Positions 11,641 to 23,356 of a stretch of 64,000 nucleotides of DNA are shown here, piece by piece (positions within the stretch are counted from its first letter, which is position 1; each line of letters begins with the position of its first letter). The stretch comes from Crocodylus rhombifer (lineage: Eukaryota > Chordata > Crocodylia > Crocodylidae), in NCBI GenBank assembly GCA_038503035.1, contig JAVSML010025182.1:131777-195776 (forward strand), read 5' to 3'. The position numbers and the translations under genes were made by a program. The notes below the pieces were generated by a model that worked only from the letters and a program-made list of their open reading frames with translations, was not told the DNA's origin and did no database searches.

Positions 11641-11739
11641 AAGGTTCACACAGTAGTCAGGCTCCCTCTTGCTTGCTGGCTGTCTGGCTTCATCAAACTT
11701 GCACTCCTTTCTGCACAGCAGCACAGTTTCAGTGAGCTA

Positions 11740-11900
11740 TGCTGTTCGGTGTGGTTAAAGCACTCACTTGGGAATTGGCAGATACGAGTTTGAACCCCCC
11801 TCATTTCCTGGGTTAGTGTTTGAGCTGCTAGAACATGATATAAATGGTGGGCACTATAACTTCCTTCCTACAGTTATCTTATTAAAGAAAACAGTGAGCC
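11740..11900 (+). mobile_element. tRNA-derived SINE relic (degenerate)
   Basis: gttaaagcactc followed about 25 bases later by gagtttgaacccc resembles the A and B boxes of a polymerase III promoter of tRNA origin. The layout resembles the relics at 43540-43680, 44387-44465 and 54425-54610. Highly diverged; the boundaries are estimates. Confidence 0.35.
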
Positions 11901-13679
11901 CTGTTTAGTTCTTTCAGAGTAAAATGTTGGTTCTTACCCTCAGGAAAGGTTTAGTTTCTGGATTTTCTGAATTGCCAGTCCAAGGTACCTGCTTCTCCTG
12001 ATACACTGTATAGGGAGCCTGGTGCTAGATTCGACTCTGGGGATCAGCACCTAATGTCAGGCTTTGCACTGCCTAAGTTGGTAAGCATCAAAGTCCTTTA
12101 TCAAGCCCTCAAGGGCATTATTGTTTAATACTGTATTTGTATAACCAAAAACTTGTTGAGAGGGCCAGTGTGAGGCCTTATGTAGCTGCGATTGAGACCT
12201 TAACATCAAGATTTTTTTCCACAAAAATTTTGAAAAACAGTAACACTTCAGGATATCATTGAAAGACTTGTTTCTTCAGTTTTCAGAAGCTGAAACTGAA
12301 AAATGCATATTGAAAAATCAAAAATATTTTCAGCTAACATTTTATGATGAAATCCTAATGATATCTTTTGGCAAAAGTAAGTGGTCTCTCAAAAACAATT
12401 TGAAAATCAGTTTTTCCATTTCTATTCCTTTAATTATGCTCTTAAAAAGTTAGCCCTAATAATTTTCCATAATTTATGAGAAACTCTGGTGAAATACTGT
12501 TTTCCATATAATAGTCTAAATATTCTGTGTGTGCTTGCTAGAAATTATATTTTAAAAGATTAATGTCCTCTATTTGAGATGCAGAATAAAATTTACAAAT
12601 TCATGAAAATGCCCATAGATTAAAAATGTACAGAATATAAATAACTACAGTTAATTCTAATGTTGCATTCCAGAAAAAAACTTGTATTTTTACAATTATG
12701 CAAGTCATTTTTCAGTTTTCACTGCAAAAAGTTATAAATGAATGCATAAAATGATTTATGAAAAACTGATTTGTATTGTGCATCATTTTGTATAGGCAAT
12801 TGAAGACGTAGTTTCCAAAAACCAAACCAGCGTGTCTAGAATATATATAAGAGCACAAAAAATGTGTTGTTTTATAAAGTGTTTCTAAACATAGATTTTT
12901 CTTAGAATATGAAGAGTACTTAATTATGTAATGGAATATGTATGTTTATGAAACTGTGGAGGTCATCTTAAATCATGCAGATTTTTAGGTTGCTGCTGTT
13001 CAGCTTTGTCTCGCAGATTAAAAAGAGAAATGTATCTCTTAGGTGTTTTTAAGTTGCATTACAATAATATATTAATTTGAATAGATAAGTGAATATTAAG
13101 TAAGATTCCATTACAAATAAACTTGTCTTTCTACAGCTAGCTTATGTGTAGATCATTTGCTTTTTCCTTTATTTTAGTGTTATTAATACAGTTAACAGTG
13201 TGTTGACAATAGAGTTTCTTTACTCTTTATAGAAACCAAACTTAAGTAGCTTTATATCAGAGGTAGCCTTAAATCAGAGAGCCTTATAGAAAAGGATTAG
13301 AGTCTTCTGATTTCTGAAAATGTTTGTTATCTTATTTTCAGTGGACTGATGATTTTCACAGTGAGTCTTTCTATAAACGCTGAACTGTACATGTATATGA
13401 AGATGAGCATTTCTTTAAACTGGTAACATTATTTTATTAAAAAACACCTGCAATATATTTTTAGTTTTATATAAGCATTTGGTGCAGTATTCTCTATACC
13501 TAACACACCGTTTCAAAAACTATAAAAGAACAGTTGGTTCATTCTCAACCATTTCTCTCACCCCCACACTGAAGTGATTGACATGTGTAAGTTATAGAAT
13601 AATATTTTTCAGGACAGGTTCTCAAATATTGAATGAGAGACAACGTTAAGATAAACATAGAACATTTGAAACAAAAACT
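11901..13679. other. Unannotated AT-rich intergenic sequence
   Basis: AT-rich, low complexity in places. No recognisable gene or mobile element. Short ORFs here are lysine- and phenylalanine-rich, as expected by chance. Confidence 0.55.
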
Positions 13680-14728
13680 AGGGACACAGGAATTCAGAAA
13701 ACCTAGAAACATCATCACCGTGGTACTGAAAAATTTTGTTCATCCAAAATTCAGCCACTGTAAATGAATACCAAACTGCCGTTGTTCCTCTTGAAAACCC
13801 CCTATTATTGCATCCCACCCCCAGGTGGTCACCTATCATCCCACACTGGAACCAAATCAGAAGAATCGCCAAACAACAACAGCCTATACTGGACAAAGAT
13901 CAGATGTTGAGAGAAATATTACCAGCCCCTCCATTCCTGGCTTTCAAACAGCCCCCCAACCTTGCCAACTCACTAGCAGACGCATACCCTCTTTTGCCCA
14001 ACAGACAGCAAGTGAAACACACAGCCTTGCCTTGGGGAAAAAAAAATTCTTCACTTGTCAGCACATCTCCAGTGCCAATACTATCAATAGCCCCCTAAAG
14101 AAACCATCAGTATCTGTGGTTTCTATACATTTATTTCCCTAAAGGTGATACACCTGATCCAATGCACCAAATGCCCTCATGACAACTGGGTGAGTGAAAT
14201 AAAACAGCAACTACACAAGACAATGAACTCTCACAGAAAAAAATATAAAGGATGGAGACATACGCTTACCACTGGGAGCAAATTTTTCATAGAACAACTA
14301 TTCTCTTTCTGACTTCACTATCCTTGTGCTCAAGAGAAATCTCAACACCTTTAGAAGGAAAACATGGGAACAAAAATTCCTAAGCTAGCTGGACACTATG
14401 AACTAAGGACTAAACGCCAATATTGGATTTCTGGCCCATTATAATTTATCTAACTCCTGAATTCTTTCCATGCAAGGAAAGTGAAGTCAGTCCTCCCCCA
14501 CCCCTCCATTTCTCTTCCTTTGATAGGCCTTGATCTCCCAGTAATCAACTTCTTTTCTTTTGCTAATTATGTGTCTGCTACACCTGAGGATTTCTCTCAG
14601 CCTACCTCCCCTATACTGTGCTTCACCTTCTGTGCTTAGTTTAGTATGATCAGAGGAAGAATGTCTTACATTCTGCAGGTTGTCTCACTTTAACGCAACT
14701 GTTCCAATAAAAGATACCTGAAATCCCT
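13680..14728 (+). mobile_element. Penelope-like retroelement, 5'-truncated relic with GIY-YIG endonuclease remnant
   Basis: Translating the three + frames in pieces gives a Penelope-like ORF end. First comes the post-RT linker (TYHPTLEP near 13827, KQQQPILDKDQMLREILP near 13876, FKQPPNL near 13947). Then come TCQHISSANTI near 14058 and LIQCTKCPHDNW at 14153-14188. The endonuclease part follows (KQQLHKTMNSHR near 14204, TWEQK near 14365, GFLAHYNL near 14427). The pieces sit in different frames with stops between them, so the copy is dead. The usual YVGET-like strand of the GIY-YIG fold reads WVSEI, losing the Tyr and Gly. The 3' end carries ccaataaaagatacctg, a typical Penelope-family terminus in reptiles. 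The 5' boundary is approximate. Confidence 0.75.
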
Positions 14729-15524
14729 GCCTCTTGCTTTCTATGTCTTGACACTGGCAAAGGCTAATTAAAAATCAAATCTTGGACTCAACCCTGTGAG
14801 GTGCCCAGGGTATCCTAAAAGCAGTCTATTCTAGCTGGAGTCATTAGTAGAGGGCATCCAGCAACTTGCACTATTGGGCCCACAATATATTTTTCTTAGT
14901 GCCCTACAGGAAACCAGTAGACACCCTACCACATGCTCTGCATATATAGGATATTACTATTTCCTTTGATGTCAGACTGCTCCAGCAAGAATATGTGATG
15001 TCTTTAATGCAGATCCCATGAGAGAGGGATGTAATTTTCTTTTTGCCCAATTGTCTAGAAGTCAGATTAAAAAACCCAGAAAAATAGGTGACTGTGGTTA
15101 CCTTGCCCTCTCCAAGATTAGATTCTATACTAGCTGGCTGCTTTAAACAGCCAGGTGCAGGTTTTCTGTGGATTGATTTTTAAGCTTGAAGCTGAGAAAA
15201 ATATCGTTGTAGTAGAGATTGCATTTTAAGTCTTACGAACACAGCAGAGTCCAATGAATATATGAAAAACCTATTAACATGAGAGGCTACATTCTATTGC
15301 ATTTATTAAATTCTCAAGTAGGCTTAGATGTTTAAGTGTGATCCTATTCTACCCCACTCAAGTCTCTGGAAAGTTAACAGAAAAAGGTGGACGGGTCTGA
15401 TTGCTACTTGTTTGTGATTAAGTCTCAAGGGTAAGATGACAGTGTGTTATAGAAGCAAGTGCATTTAACTATATGCAGAGAGTCAAGTAGCATGGAATAT
15501 GATAGAGGCAGGATTTTTGTGGCT
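14729..15524. other. Unannotated intergenic sequence
   Basis: No exon, RNA gene or repeat recognised between the two Penelope-related segments. It may include diverged parts of the same insertion. Confidence 0.5.
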
Positions 15525-15690
15525 GGTATCTTTTATTTGACCAACTGTTTGGAATAGACTGAGATATGCTTTCTTCAGGTCTTGAGAAGGACACTCTACA
15601 TCCAAAAGCTTGTCTCAGGCTCTTCCAAACATGCCATTGGTCCAACAAAAGATATCACGCACAACAATACTTGCCCCTCACATTTTTCCT
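15525..15690. mobile_element. Penelope-family terminal repeat fragment
   Basis: gtatcttttatttgaccaac on the left and ttggtccaacaaaagatatc on the right form an inverted pair. Between them are ctttcttcaggtcttgagaa and ccaaaagcttgtctc. This arrangement resembles terminal segments of Penelope/Neptune elements in reptile genomes, from memory. It lies 0.8 kb from the ORF relic at 13680-14728. A shorter relative, cccttttattcgaccaactt, is seen near 36104. Confidence 0.55.
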
Positions 15691-18600
15691 GACCCATAAT
15701 GGCTATAATGTCACTTCAGCTACCAAAACATGTACGATGATCATACTTAGGCACCCAATATGTGGTGTAGGATCTGACCCAAGGTTCATGTCTTGATTAA
15801 TGCTTGTATTCTTTCAGGGGAGAGGAAGGGATAAGGCAGTTTTAATTGTGTGAAGAATCTTTGGCTGTCCCTTAGTCTTCAGGTGAACCCTGCTGCACCA
15901 GGGATAAAAAACCAGGAGCCTTTCTGGGTCTGAAAACACAAGTCCGTCATTTTGACTAACCTGATGAGACATCATGAAGTAAGATTTATTTGGTGACACT
16001 GCATTTATGACACCTCCCACCCCCAGATAAGACTTTTGGTGTTTTTAGAAGGTGGACTGAAGAAGGAAAGACTTATCTGGCCAGCAATGAAAACACAGGC
16101 AGCTGCAGTAGAGGGGAGCAATAACCTGTGACTGCCTGTGGACAGTTCCTCCCTCAGCAGCATCCACAGCATCAAGCTTTGCCTGAACTGTAGTGGAGGG
16201 TGTCCCTTTAGTATGTGCAAGGTTACTTTCCCTTCCCTTCATTTCACTTTGTTAAACTAAGCGACACTGTCAAATGGCTGCTGGGGCAGATCCTGCTGCT
16301 GAATCAAACTGTTATCTCTTTCCCCTGGGCAGATGCTCCTGCTGTAAAGGGTAGCAGCATCTGCCCCCCCCCCACAACAGCTTAGGAGTGGCCCTCAACA
16401 GAATGAAACAGATTTCCCTACTAAACGCATGCATCTCAATTCCAGCAGCTGATTTCAGGAAAAAGTGTGCCCCTAATATTCAAGGAAATGTAGTAGCTTT
16501 TCTTGTTTCTCACATACAACCTAGACCAGAGGTGTGAAGCCATTTTATCCAGCTCCCGGGTCTCCTGGAGGGGAGTTCAGGGGTTGCAGCCCACAGCCAA
16601 GTTCTGCAGTACAGAGGAGCCCTGCTGGGGAGGCAGCTTGGTGCAACGGGGCAAGCAATAGCTGCCTTTATCCCTGCAGCTCCCTGACACTACTCACACC
16701 ACCACCAGAGGAAGGTCCAGAGCCGGCCTGAGTGGCCAAACCAGTTAAACATCTCTGCCTAGACCATCACATCTAGACCACTACTGTACAAATATTGTAG
16801 CAAACATTTCTGCCCAGAAGAGGGTAGTGTTGCATGCATCGTCTAGCCACCTCATTTCAGGACTTAAATCAATGAGTTCCTTATGACTAGGTTAGCAAGC
16901 GTGCTGTGAATTTCCATGGTGTGCATAAAGCAATTTTGGATGAATAAAGCTCACTATGCTAATAATTACTTCACATGTTAATAGGATTTCTCTCTCACAC
17001 ACACAAAAGAAATCCATGGTCAAGCCGTTTTGTCATTTGAAGGTTGTATTTTTAATATGTTACCAGCCTGGTACTGCAGCACTGTCCATGCATACAGAGA
17101 CACAAAGCCACAGGATTATGTCATATGCATAGGCATAGCAAAGTAGGCTGATCACATTGGTTTAAAAAAAATGCTTTGTTTTCATGATTTAAAAAGGAAT
17201 ATGGCCCAAATGAAACATAGAGCGAAATAGTAGTTCATAATAATTCATGATTTTCTTGCTATTGTTTTCTTGTTATTACATGGATTTAAAAAAACTATTT
17301 TCTTATATTTTTAATTGGTTCTGTTGTTCTCTTATCACAAAGAAAAAATGATAAGTGAGATTATGACAGGTGATACCAGCTGAAGATCTGCCCAGCATAT
17401 CTTGAAAAGAAATGATTGAGTGTTCATATTGATAAGCATTTGAAAACTAAAATAATGTATAGGTGTGAAATATAAATTGAAGTAAGGAACCATGTTTGTA
17501 GATAACATCACAGGGAAAACTTCAAGGACATGTTGTGTAATACTGGCATGTGGGTTTACTGAGATTGTTCATCTGTTTTCAATATGATTAAAGGCCATAG
17601 GAACATAATATAAACTTTAGTCAAATGACTAAAATTACAATATTTGTGACTGTGGCATTTTAGAATCCTTTGTTCTTTACAAATTGAATAGTGAGCAATT
17701 GTATAGAACATTAATTTTATATACTGTTTGCATATCTGTAAAGAAACATTCTGTATGATATTTGAAAGGTGAATAAATTTTTGCTGCCTTAACAATCTGA
17801 ATTCAGTATTATGTTGTATTTGCTGACATTCTGTATCTTGAACCCTGCATGATAAAATGTACAATTAAGTAAACTGACGAGGCAAAATTCATTGTCTTGT
17901 ACAACAGATCTGCTCCTTGTGGCTATTCTTACCTGTTTAATGTAATGACAAAAAAAATCCTACTACTTTTTAATCCATTAGAACTGCAGAGACAATAAAG
18001 TTATAAGAAGGAGCTGAATCCTGTTCTGGAACAATGTCACCAACACACACACACACCCCCCCCCCCCCCCCCCACTCCCCTGGGATGTGCTGGGGGAGTG
18101 CTGTGCCTCTCACTGGAGCTAGGGCTCGAGGCCAGGGCTGGAGCTGGGGGTGCCGTGTGAGCCCTGTCTGACTCACAGTTCTGGCCATATGCCCCTGCAC
18201 TGGGTGGGCGCAGACAACCCAGGCCTTGCACCCCACTGTAGTAATACAGCCAAATTCTGTTCTCAGATACCCTCAGGCAACTTTAAAGAAAACAACAGGG
18301 GTGGGAAGCCTGGTATAAGTACGAACAGAATCTAGCCTGCTGAATCATTATTCCTAGAAATGAGACATGACCTAGGTTTGACAATCAGAATCTGAGTTTA
18401 CAGAGTGAAAGTCAATATTTGATCTACAAGCCATTGAGAGACAATAAATAATGAATCGCATAATACTGTTTTTACAGAGTCACTTTTTATAGTAAAACCC
18501 GGATATATATAACTTGCATAGGAGATGGAATAGTCAGAAAAAATATGATACAAAACATTTAACATTTACAGTGGTTCTTATGAACCTGTAAGCTAGGGAA

Positions 18601-21600
18601 TAGATGGGAGTCTGAATTAACTACATTTAATTTACTGAAATGTAGTTGCTTAAAAAAAATTTCTCAGTGTGTTCTGAAGTTTCAAAACAAATGACACATT
18701 GACTGGTACAGCTATTTATACTACTGCAGTCATTAGTAAAAGTAAAGGCATTTAAAATACTGTCAGAATGAAGAAATATCATCTATAATTTCCAGAATCA
18801 CAACTGATGATCTTCCATTTTCATCCTTTTAAAAGCCTTAAAAAATTCATGATTTGGATGTCAAATCTGATCAATGTGTTATGATTATTTGATACCAGAC
18901 CAATGGGATTATAACAAAAACCAGCATTACACATTAGAAAAAAGAATATTTTTACTTTTGTTATATTTTACTTATTGGTTTAAGATTATATTACATCAGA
19001 TTAATCAGTGAAGAAACAAGAAACAGATTCCACATAGTCGTATCAGTATATCATGTAAACATTTCATTGAAAAAATTTCCAAAATATTTTGGAGACTCAG
19101 TAAAGAAATAAGATTTAAGTATGAACGTCTTAAATGGTACAAAAGTGCTGAGGGTTTTTTTGCAAAGATGCTAAGCACCCAAGGTCCTCATCTGTTGAAT
19201 TGGAGCTATAGGTTTAGTGCTGAAGAGAAGGCCCTCGATCTTCCAGAAAGTGCGTACAAGATTTTTATGACCTAAAGAAACTTGCAGTCTCTTGCAACTT
19301 GCAATGAGCAGGTTCATTAAAAATGATAAATCAGCTCAACATTAGGACCAGTCTCCAAATTACGTAAACAATTTTCTTAGTTATAAATCTTTAGTGTTTC
19401 CATATTCATTATTTATTTATACTGAGGTAGCACCTTTGAGCTGTAGTCGTGGACCAGAACTCCATAATGCTTACAGAACAAAAAAGACAGTTTCTGCAAA
19501 TGGTGTATAATTCCAGGTTAATTATAATTTCTGAGTTTTTCTGAGAAAAGGACTGAAGTAGGAAAACATAAGGGCACAAAATCTTTCCAATACATTCAAA
19601 AATAAACCTCCATAACAGCTTGCTAATAACGACGCTGGGGTTAGAGCTGCACATTGCTCACTGTGGCTCGTGTACTTCCTGAATACAAGAACCTCACTCA
19701 ATGAATACTGGGAATGCCAACTGAAGTATCCCCAGATATCCCTCAGAGGAGTACCAGAATTACATAAAGCCTCTAGACAACCCATAAATATTAAGAAACA
19801 AATTATAAATGTTAGAAAACAGGAAAAAGCAGAGTTAAGATAACAAATACCCTATTATCTTAGCTGCTCACTTTGGGATGCCTTCACTGCTTTATCTTGT
19901 TTTGGGAAAGGGGATCATTTGAGAAAGGTAAAGAGGTCTCAATGCCCTTCCCAATCTTCTCTTCCCTCACCTGCACTATTTTTCCCCCCGGATCCCTGCG
20001 CCATTCGGACCCCGTACCACTCGGACCCCGTGACAACTCTCGCTTCAGGACTTCTTTTCTCCGTGGTACTGAGGAATGAATCCACTCTCTCCCATGAGGA
20101 ATCACACTTTGAATTTTTTTTAGAGAACTTCCTCCTCTCTTCCCATCAAATGGTGCTGCTCCAGGAGATGGAGGGGGATTGAACCACAAAGTCTCAAACA
20201 GCAGACCATAAACAAGACTAATTTAGAATCTCATATATATTTTTTAATCTGGTGGTTAGCAATACTGCTTAAAGCTTTTAAATTCCTAGTTAGCATAGAT
20301 ACCACATTCAAAACTATGCATCAAAGGATGTAAAGTGCTTCCATTTTGATTTTCTGCCATTTGACACCAGTCTGCCTTCCTTCTGCACAAGCATGAATTA
20401 CTACACCAAAGTCTAAGATAATATGGATTCCTGCTCTGCATGCCCACTAAAGGACAGATCCCACTGACTGTATTCTCTCAAAGTTTTCATGGGGAGTTTT
20501 GCCCAATTAAGGCCTACAGGACAAACCCTTCAATTTGTCTCTCCACAGCTGACACAATGCTGAATGTGATAAGGTGCCATTTACACAGACCACAAAGTTT
20601 TGATCCGCATTCTGCTAGCCAAGTCAACTTATCACAATCATATTTTTGCATACTAAGACCACAGCAGCCAGCAAGTCCTACCTTTGTGTCAAAACAATAC
20701 CAACTGCATATTAGTCATATCCATCCACTCACATTATTTTAATGCAGGAGTCTCTTAAGGGCTCATTTACCAAAGATGCTTGCTATCCTCATTACCCTCA
20801 ATCCCAAATTAGAATAAAACAAAAACTCATTTAAAACATCATAAATTGTCTTGAAGATTGGAATCAAAAGATAAGCCTAACCAAGATTAACCAAAAATTT
20901 AAGTCTTTAACTGAGACACACAGATCTTCTGCAGAAAACAGAAAGGTTCGATCCAAAAACATCAGAATTCATAGGAAGGAATAGGATGTATCCATTGAAA
21001 TGGTGTGCATTGATTCAGAAGAAGTCATACATAATCCAGGAACTCTCTGCTAGATTTTGTATTTTCTCCAAACATGCAAATTATATTTAATTAATTCAGG
21101 ATTTTGTATCTGAGTTTCTTAGGCTTCAGGGCTGTACTCTCCCAAAACAAACACATTTAAAGGTTAATCCTAGAAGTAAAGTTAAAAGCACACATTGTTT
21201 TATTTGCAAATCAAAGCCAACTCAGAGAAAATGCTGAGTATATACAAGATTTTATTATAAATCTCTAATAGCATTAGCAATATGGATCTGTTGCTTCCAC
21301 CCATAAATGGGACCAAAGCATCTCTAAAGCAGAGGCATGGGGATTTAATTCCTAATTCACTTCTCCCCGAAGCAATAGAATGGCAACTCTACAACAATAT
21401 TCTAGAGAATGGCTTTAACTTCAATCATACTAATGTAAGCCCTACTCTGCTGCTAGATGATGCTTTGCCAATGCACTCAGGAGACCTTTGTAGGCTCAGC
21501 TGCTGCTCACCTGTTTGGTAACACCTGGATCCACTACAAACAGTTAATGGTGGCAAAGCAATGACTCAAATTGTCTTGAAGATTAGTGTACAGTGAGCAC

Positions 21601-23356
21601 TGTTCTACTTTGAATAATGTCAATAAGCAATACCGATAGTGCTCTGAAGAAGTCAAGGAGCCAGGAGAAAAAACAGTAGGATAACATCAAGTCCTGGTAC
21701 AATGTAGTAAAGGGGAGCCTTATTAGGGAAAGAGAAAAAAATGTCAAGCAAACAACAAGTGAGCGTGCCAAATCCTCACTTCCCAAATCCCATCTTCCAT
21801 CAAATATTTCCCCAAGTCCCAGAATATAACCTTCAGGGTCTTAGTGGAGCATTCAGACACAGCAAACAGTTCAGAGGGCTCTGCTATCCTGTGGGCCCAG
21901 CATTAGCAGGCAGAACGTTGACTGTCCTGCTCCAAAACCACAAGCCCCTCTCATTTGAGATACATAAGACTCTTCATTAGCAGCCCAGAGCACAGACCCA
22001 GAGAAGCATGGCTGAGACAAAGAAAGCTGAAACTCTGTGTGAGTTTTGGCAAGGGGAGAATTTTTCAACAATAAATTCCAGTGAAAATTAAAGTTTGGAA
22101 AACGTCAGCTAGCTCCAAAGAAGAGCCATCAGATTCCTTTTACACCTCTCCCCACACTGCTATACATCTTACTCTAAGCAAAAGCAATTTGTGCATGGGA
22201 TAACTGGGACCCCTGGAAGGTTCTCCCTGACAGAGTTCGATCAAATTTACTGGTAAATTTATCAGACTAGCCATCACTTCAGAGGAGTGCTGGAAAAATG
22301 CAGAGGTTTCACCAGGCAGACCCAACCAGCAATATCTGCATGCTGAACTCCCTGCTTCTGCCACTTTCCTGCCTCTTCCAATAAAGATGACTCTAAAGCC
22401 TCTCCTCTTTCTTCAGTTCCAGCTAGAATTCTGCTTCTCCAGTCCCCTCTTTTGGCTGAGCTGCTGTCGATCTCCCTCTTTTACTACTCCTCCCCAGTAT
22501 CTACCTCCTGCCCAAGTTGTTACCTGAAGTTGATGAACTTGCTTCTCTCTGTAAGATAGCTGCAAGGCAGAAGGTTGGATAGTCTGAATCTTAAGCTGGG
22601 ACCATTAATTGTATTGCACTTCCTCCTTTCTGGAAGGAAGTGACTGGAGGTGAAGAGGAAGAGAGGATGCCTGGAGAATCCTTGTAGGGTAGGCTTGTCT
22701 AAGACCCATATAGGGATCACCAAGTGCTTCAAGAGGGAGAAGCAAAGATAGTGATGAAAGGTTCAGGCTACTGGGTATATCAATCATCCAAACCTAGATT
22801 GGAAAGGCCCTGGGGAATTCCTTTCCAGACTAGCCAGCAGCCTGCTGATCCTTCTGAGGTCCTGACTGACCAAATTCCTCACCTTTTCTCCAAGCCATTC
22901 TTCCTCTTCAGGCCGCCAATGACCATGAACCCTAGCATTGGACCAAGGTTTGTTAACCAACTATTTTTTCTTCAGCCAGCCCCTTTAGCTTCAAGTGAGG
23001 CTGCTGAATAGTTTAGGAGCATAATTTAAAAATGCTTATTCTGCATTGTAGTATAGCCAGGAACTCATTCCATGACTTCTGATTGCATACCTCAACCTAT
23101 AAAGACCACCAGAATAGTGGCACTGAGCAGCACAGTCTCTTAGTAACAGCAGAACCAAGGAGAATAACAGGGTCTGGCTGTGTCTATCAGCTGCCATAAA
23201 AAATCTCCATTATTTTCATTACATCTGTGCACTGACTTCTGTCTGAGGAAGGGCACTGTTTGTCCTACAGGCAGAACCAATGCAGAGGGGAGCACAGCAG
23301 CAGAAAAAGAACTTCATGGTAGGACAGAAGAGCGCAGTGGAGTCTAGGAAATATCA
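15691..23356. other. Intergenic sequence without recognised genes
   Basis: Unique-looking intergenic DNA. Points seen: a GC-rich patch at 16540-16740, an AC/poly-C run at 18043-18073 and a GC-rich patch at 18080-18230. Near 20005-20035 a short unit (cggaccccgt) is duplicated (gcgccattcggaccccgtac / cactcggaccccgtgac). Long AT-rich tracts elsewhere. No ORF resembles a known family and no exon with good splice sites stood out. Confidence 0.5.
18043..18073. repeat. (AC)n microsatellite joined to a poly-C run
   Basis: About 13 bases of alternating AC followed by 18 C. Its length is likely to vary and to be prone to sequencing error. Confidence 0.9.

Noticed and set aside
16540..16740. hAT-like start near ccagaggtgtgaagcc
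   Set aside because: Only a weak left-end resemblance; no right end and no duplication.
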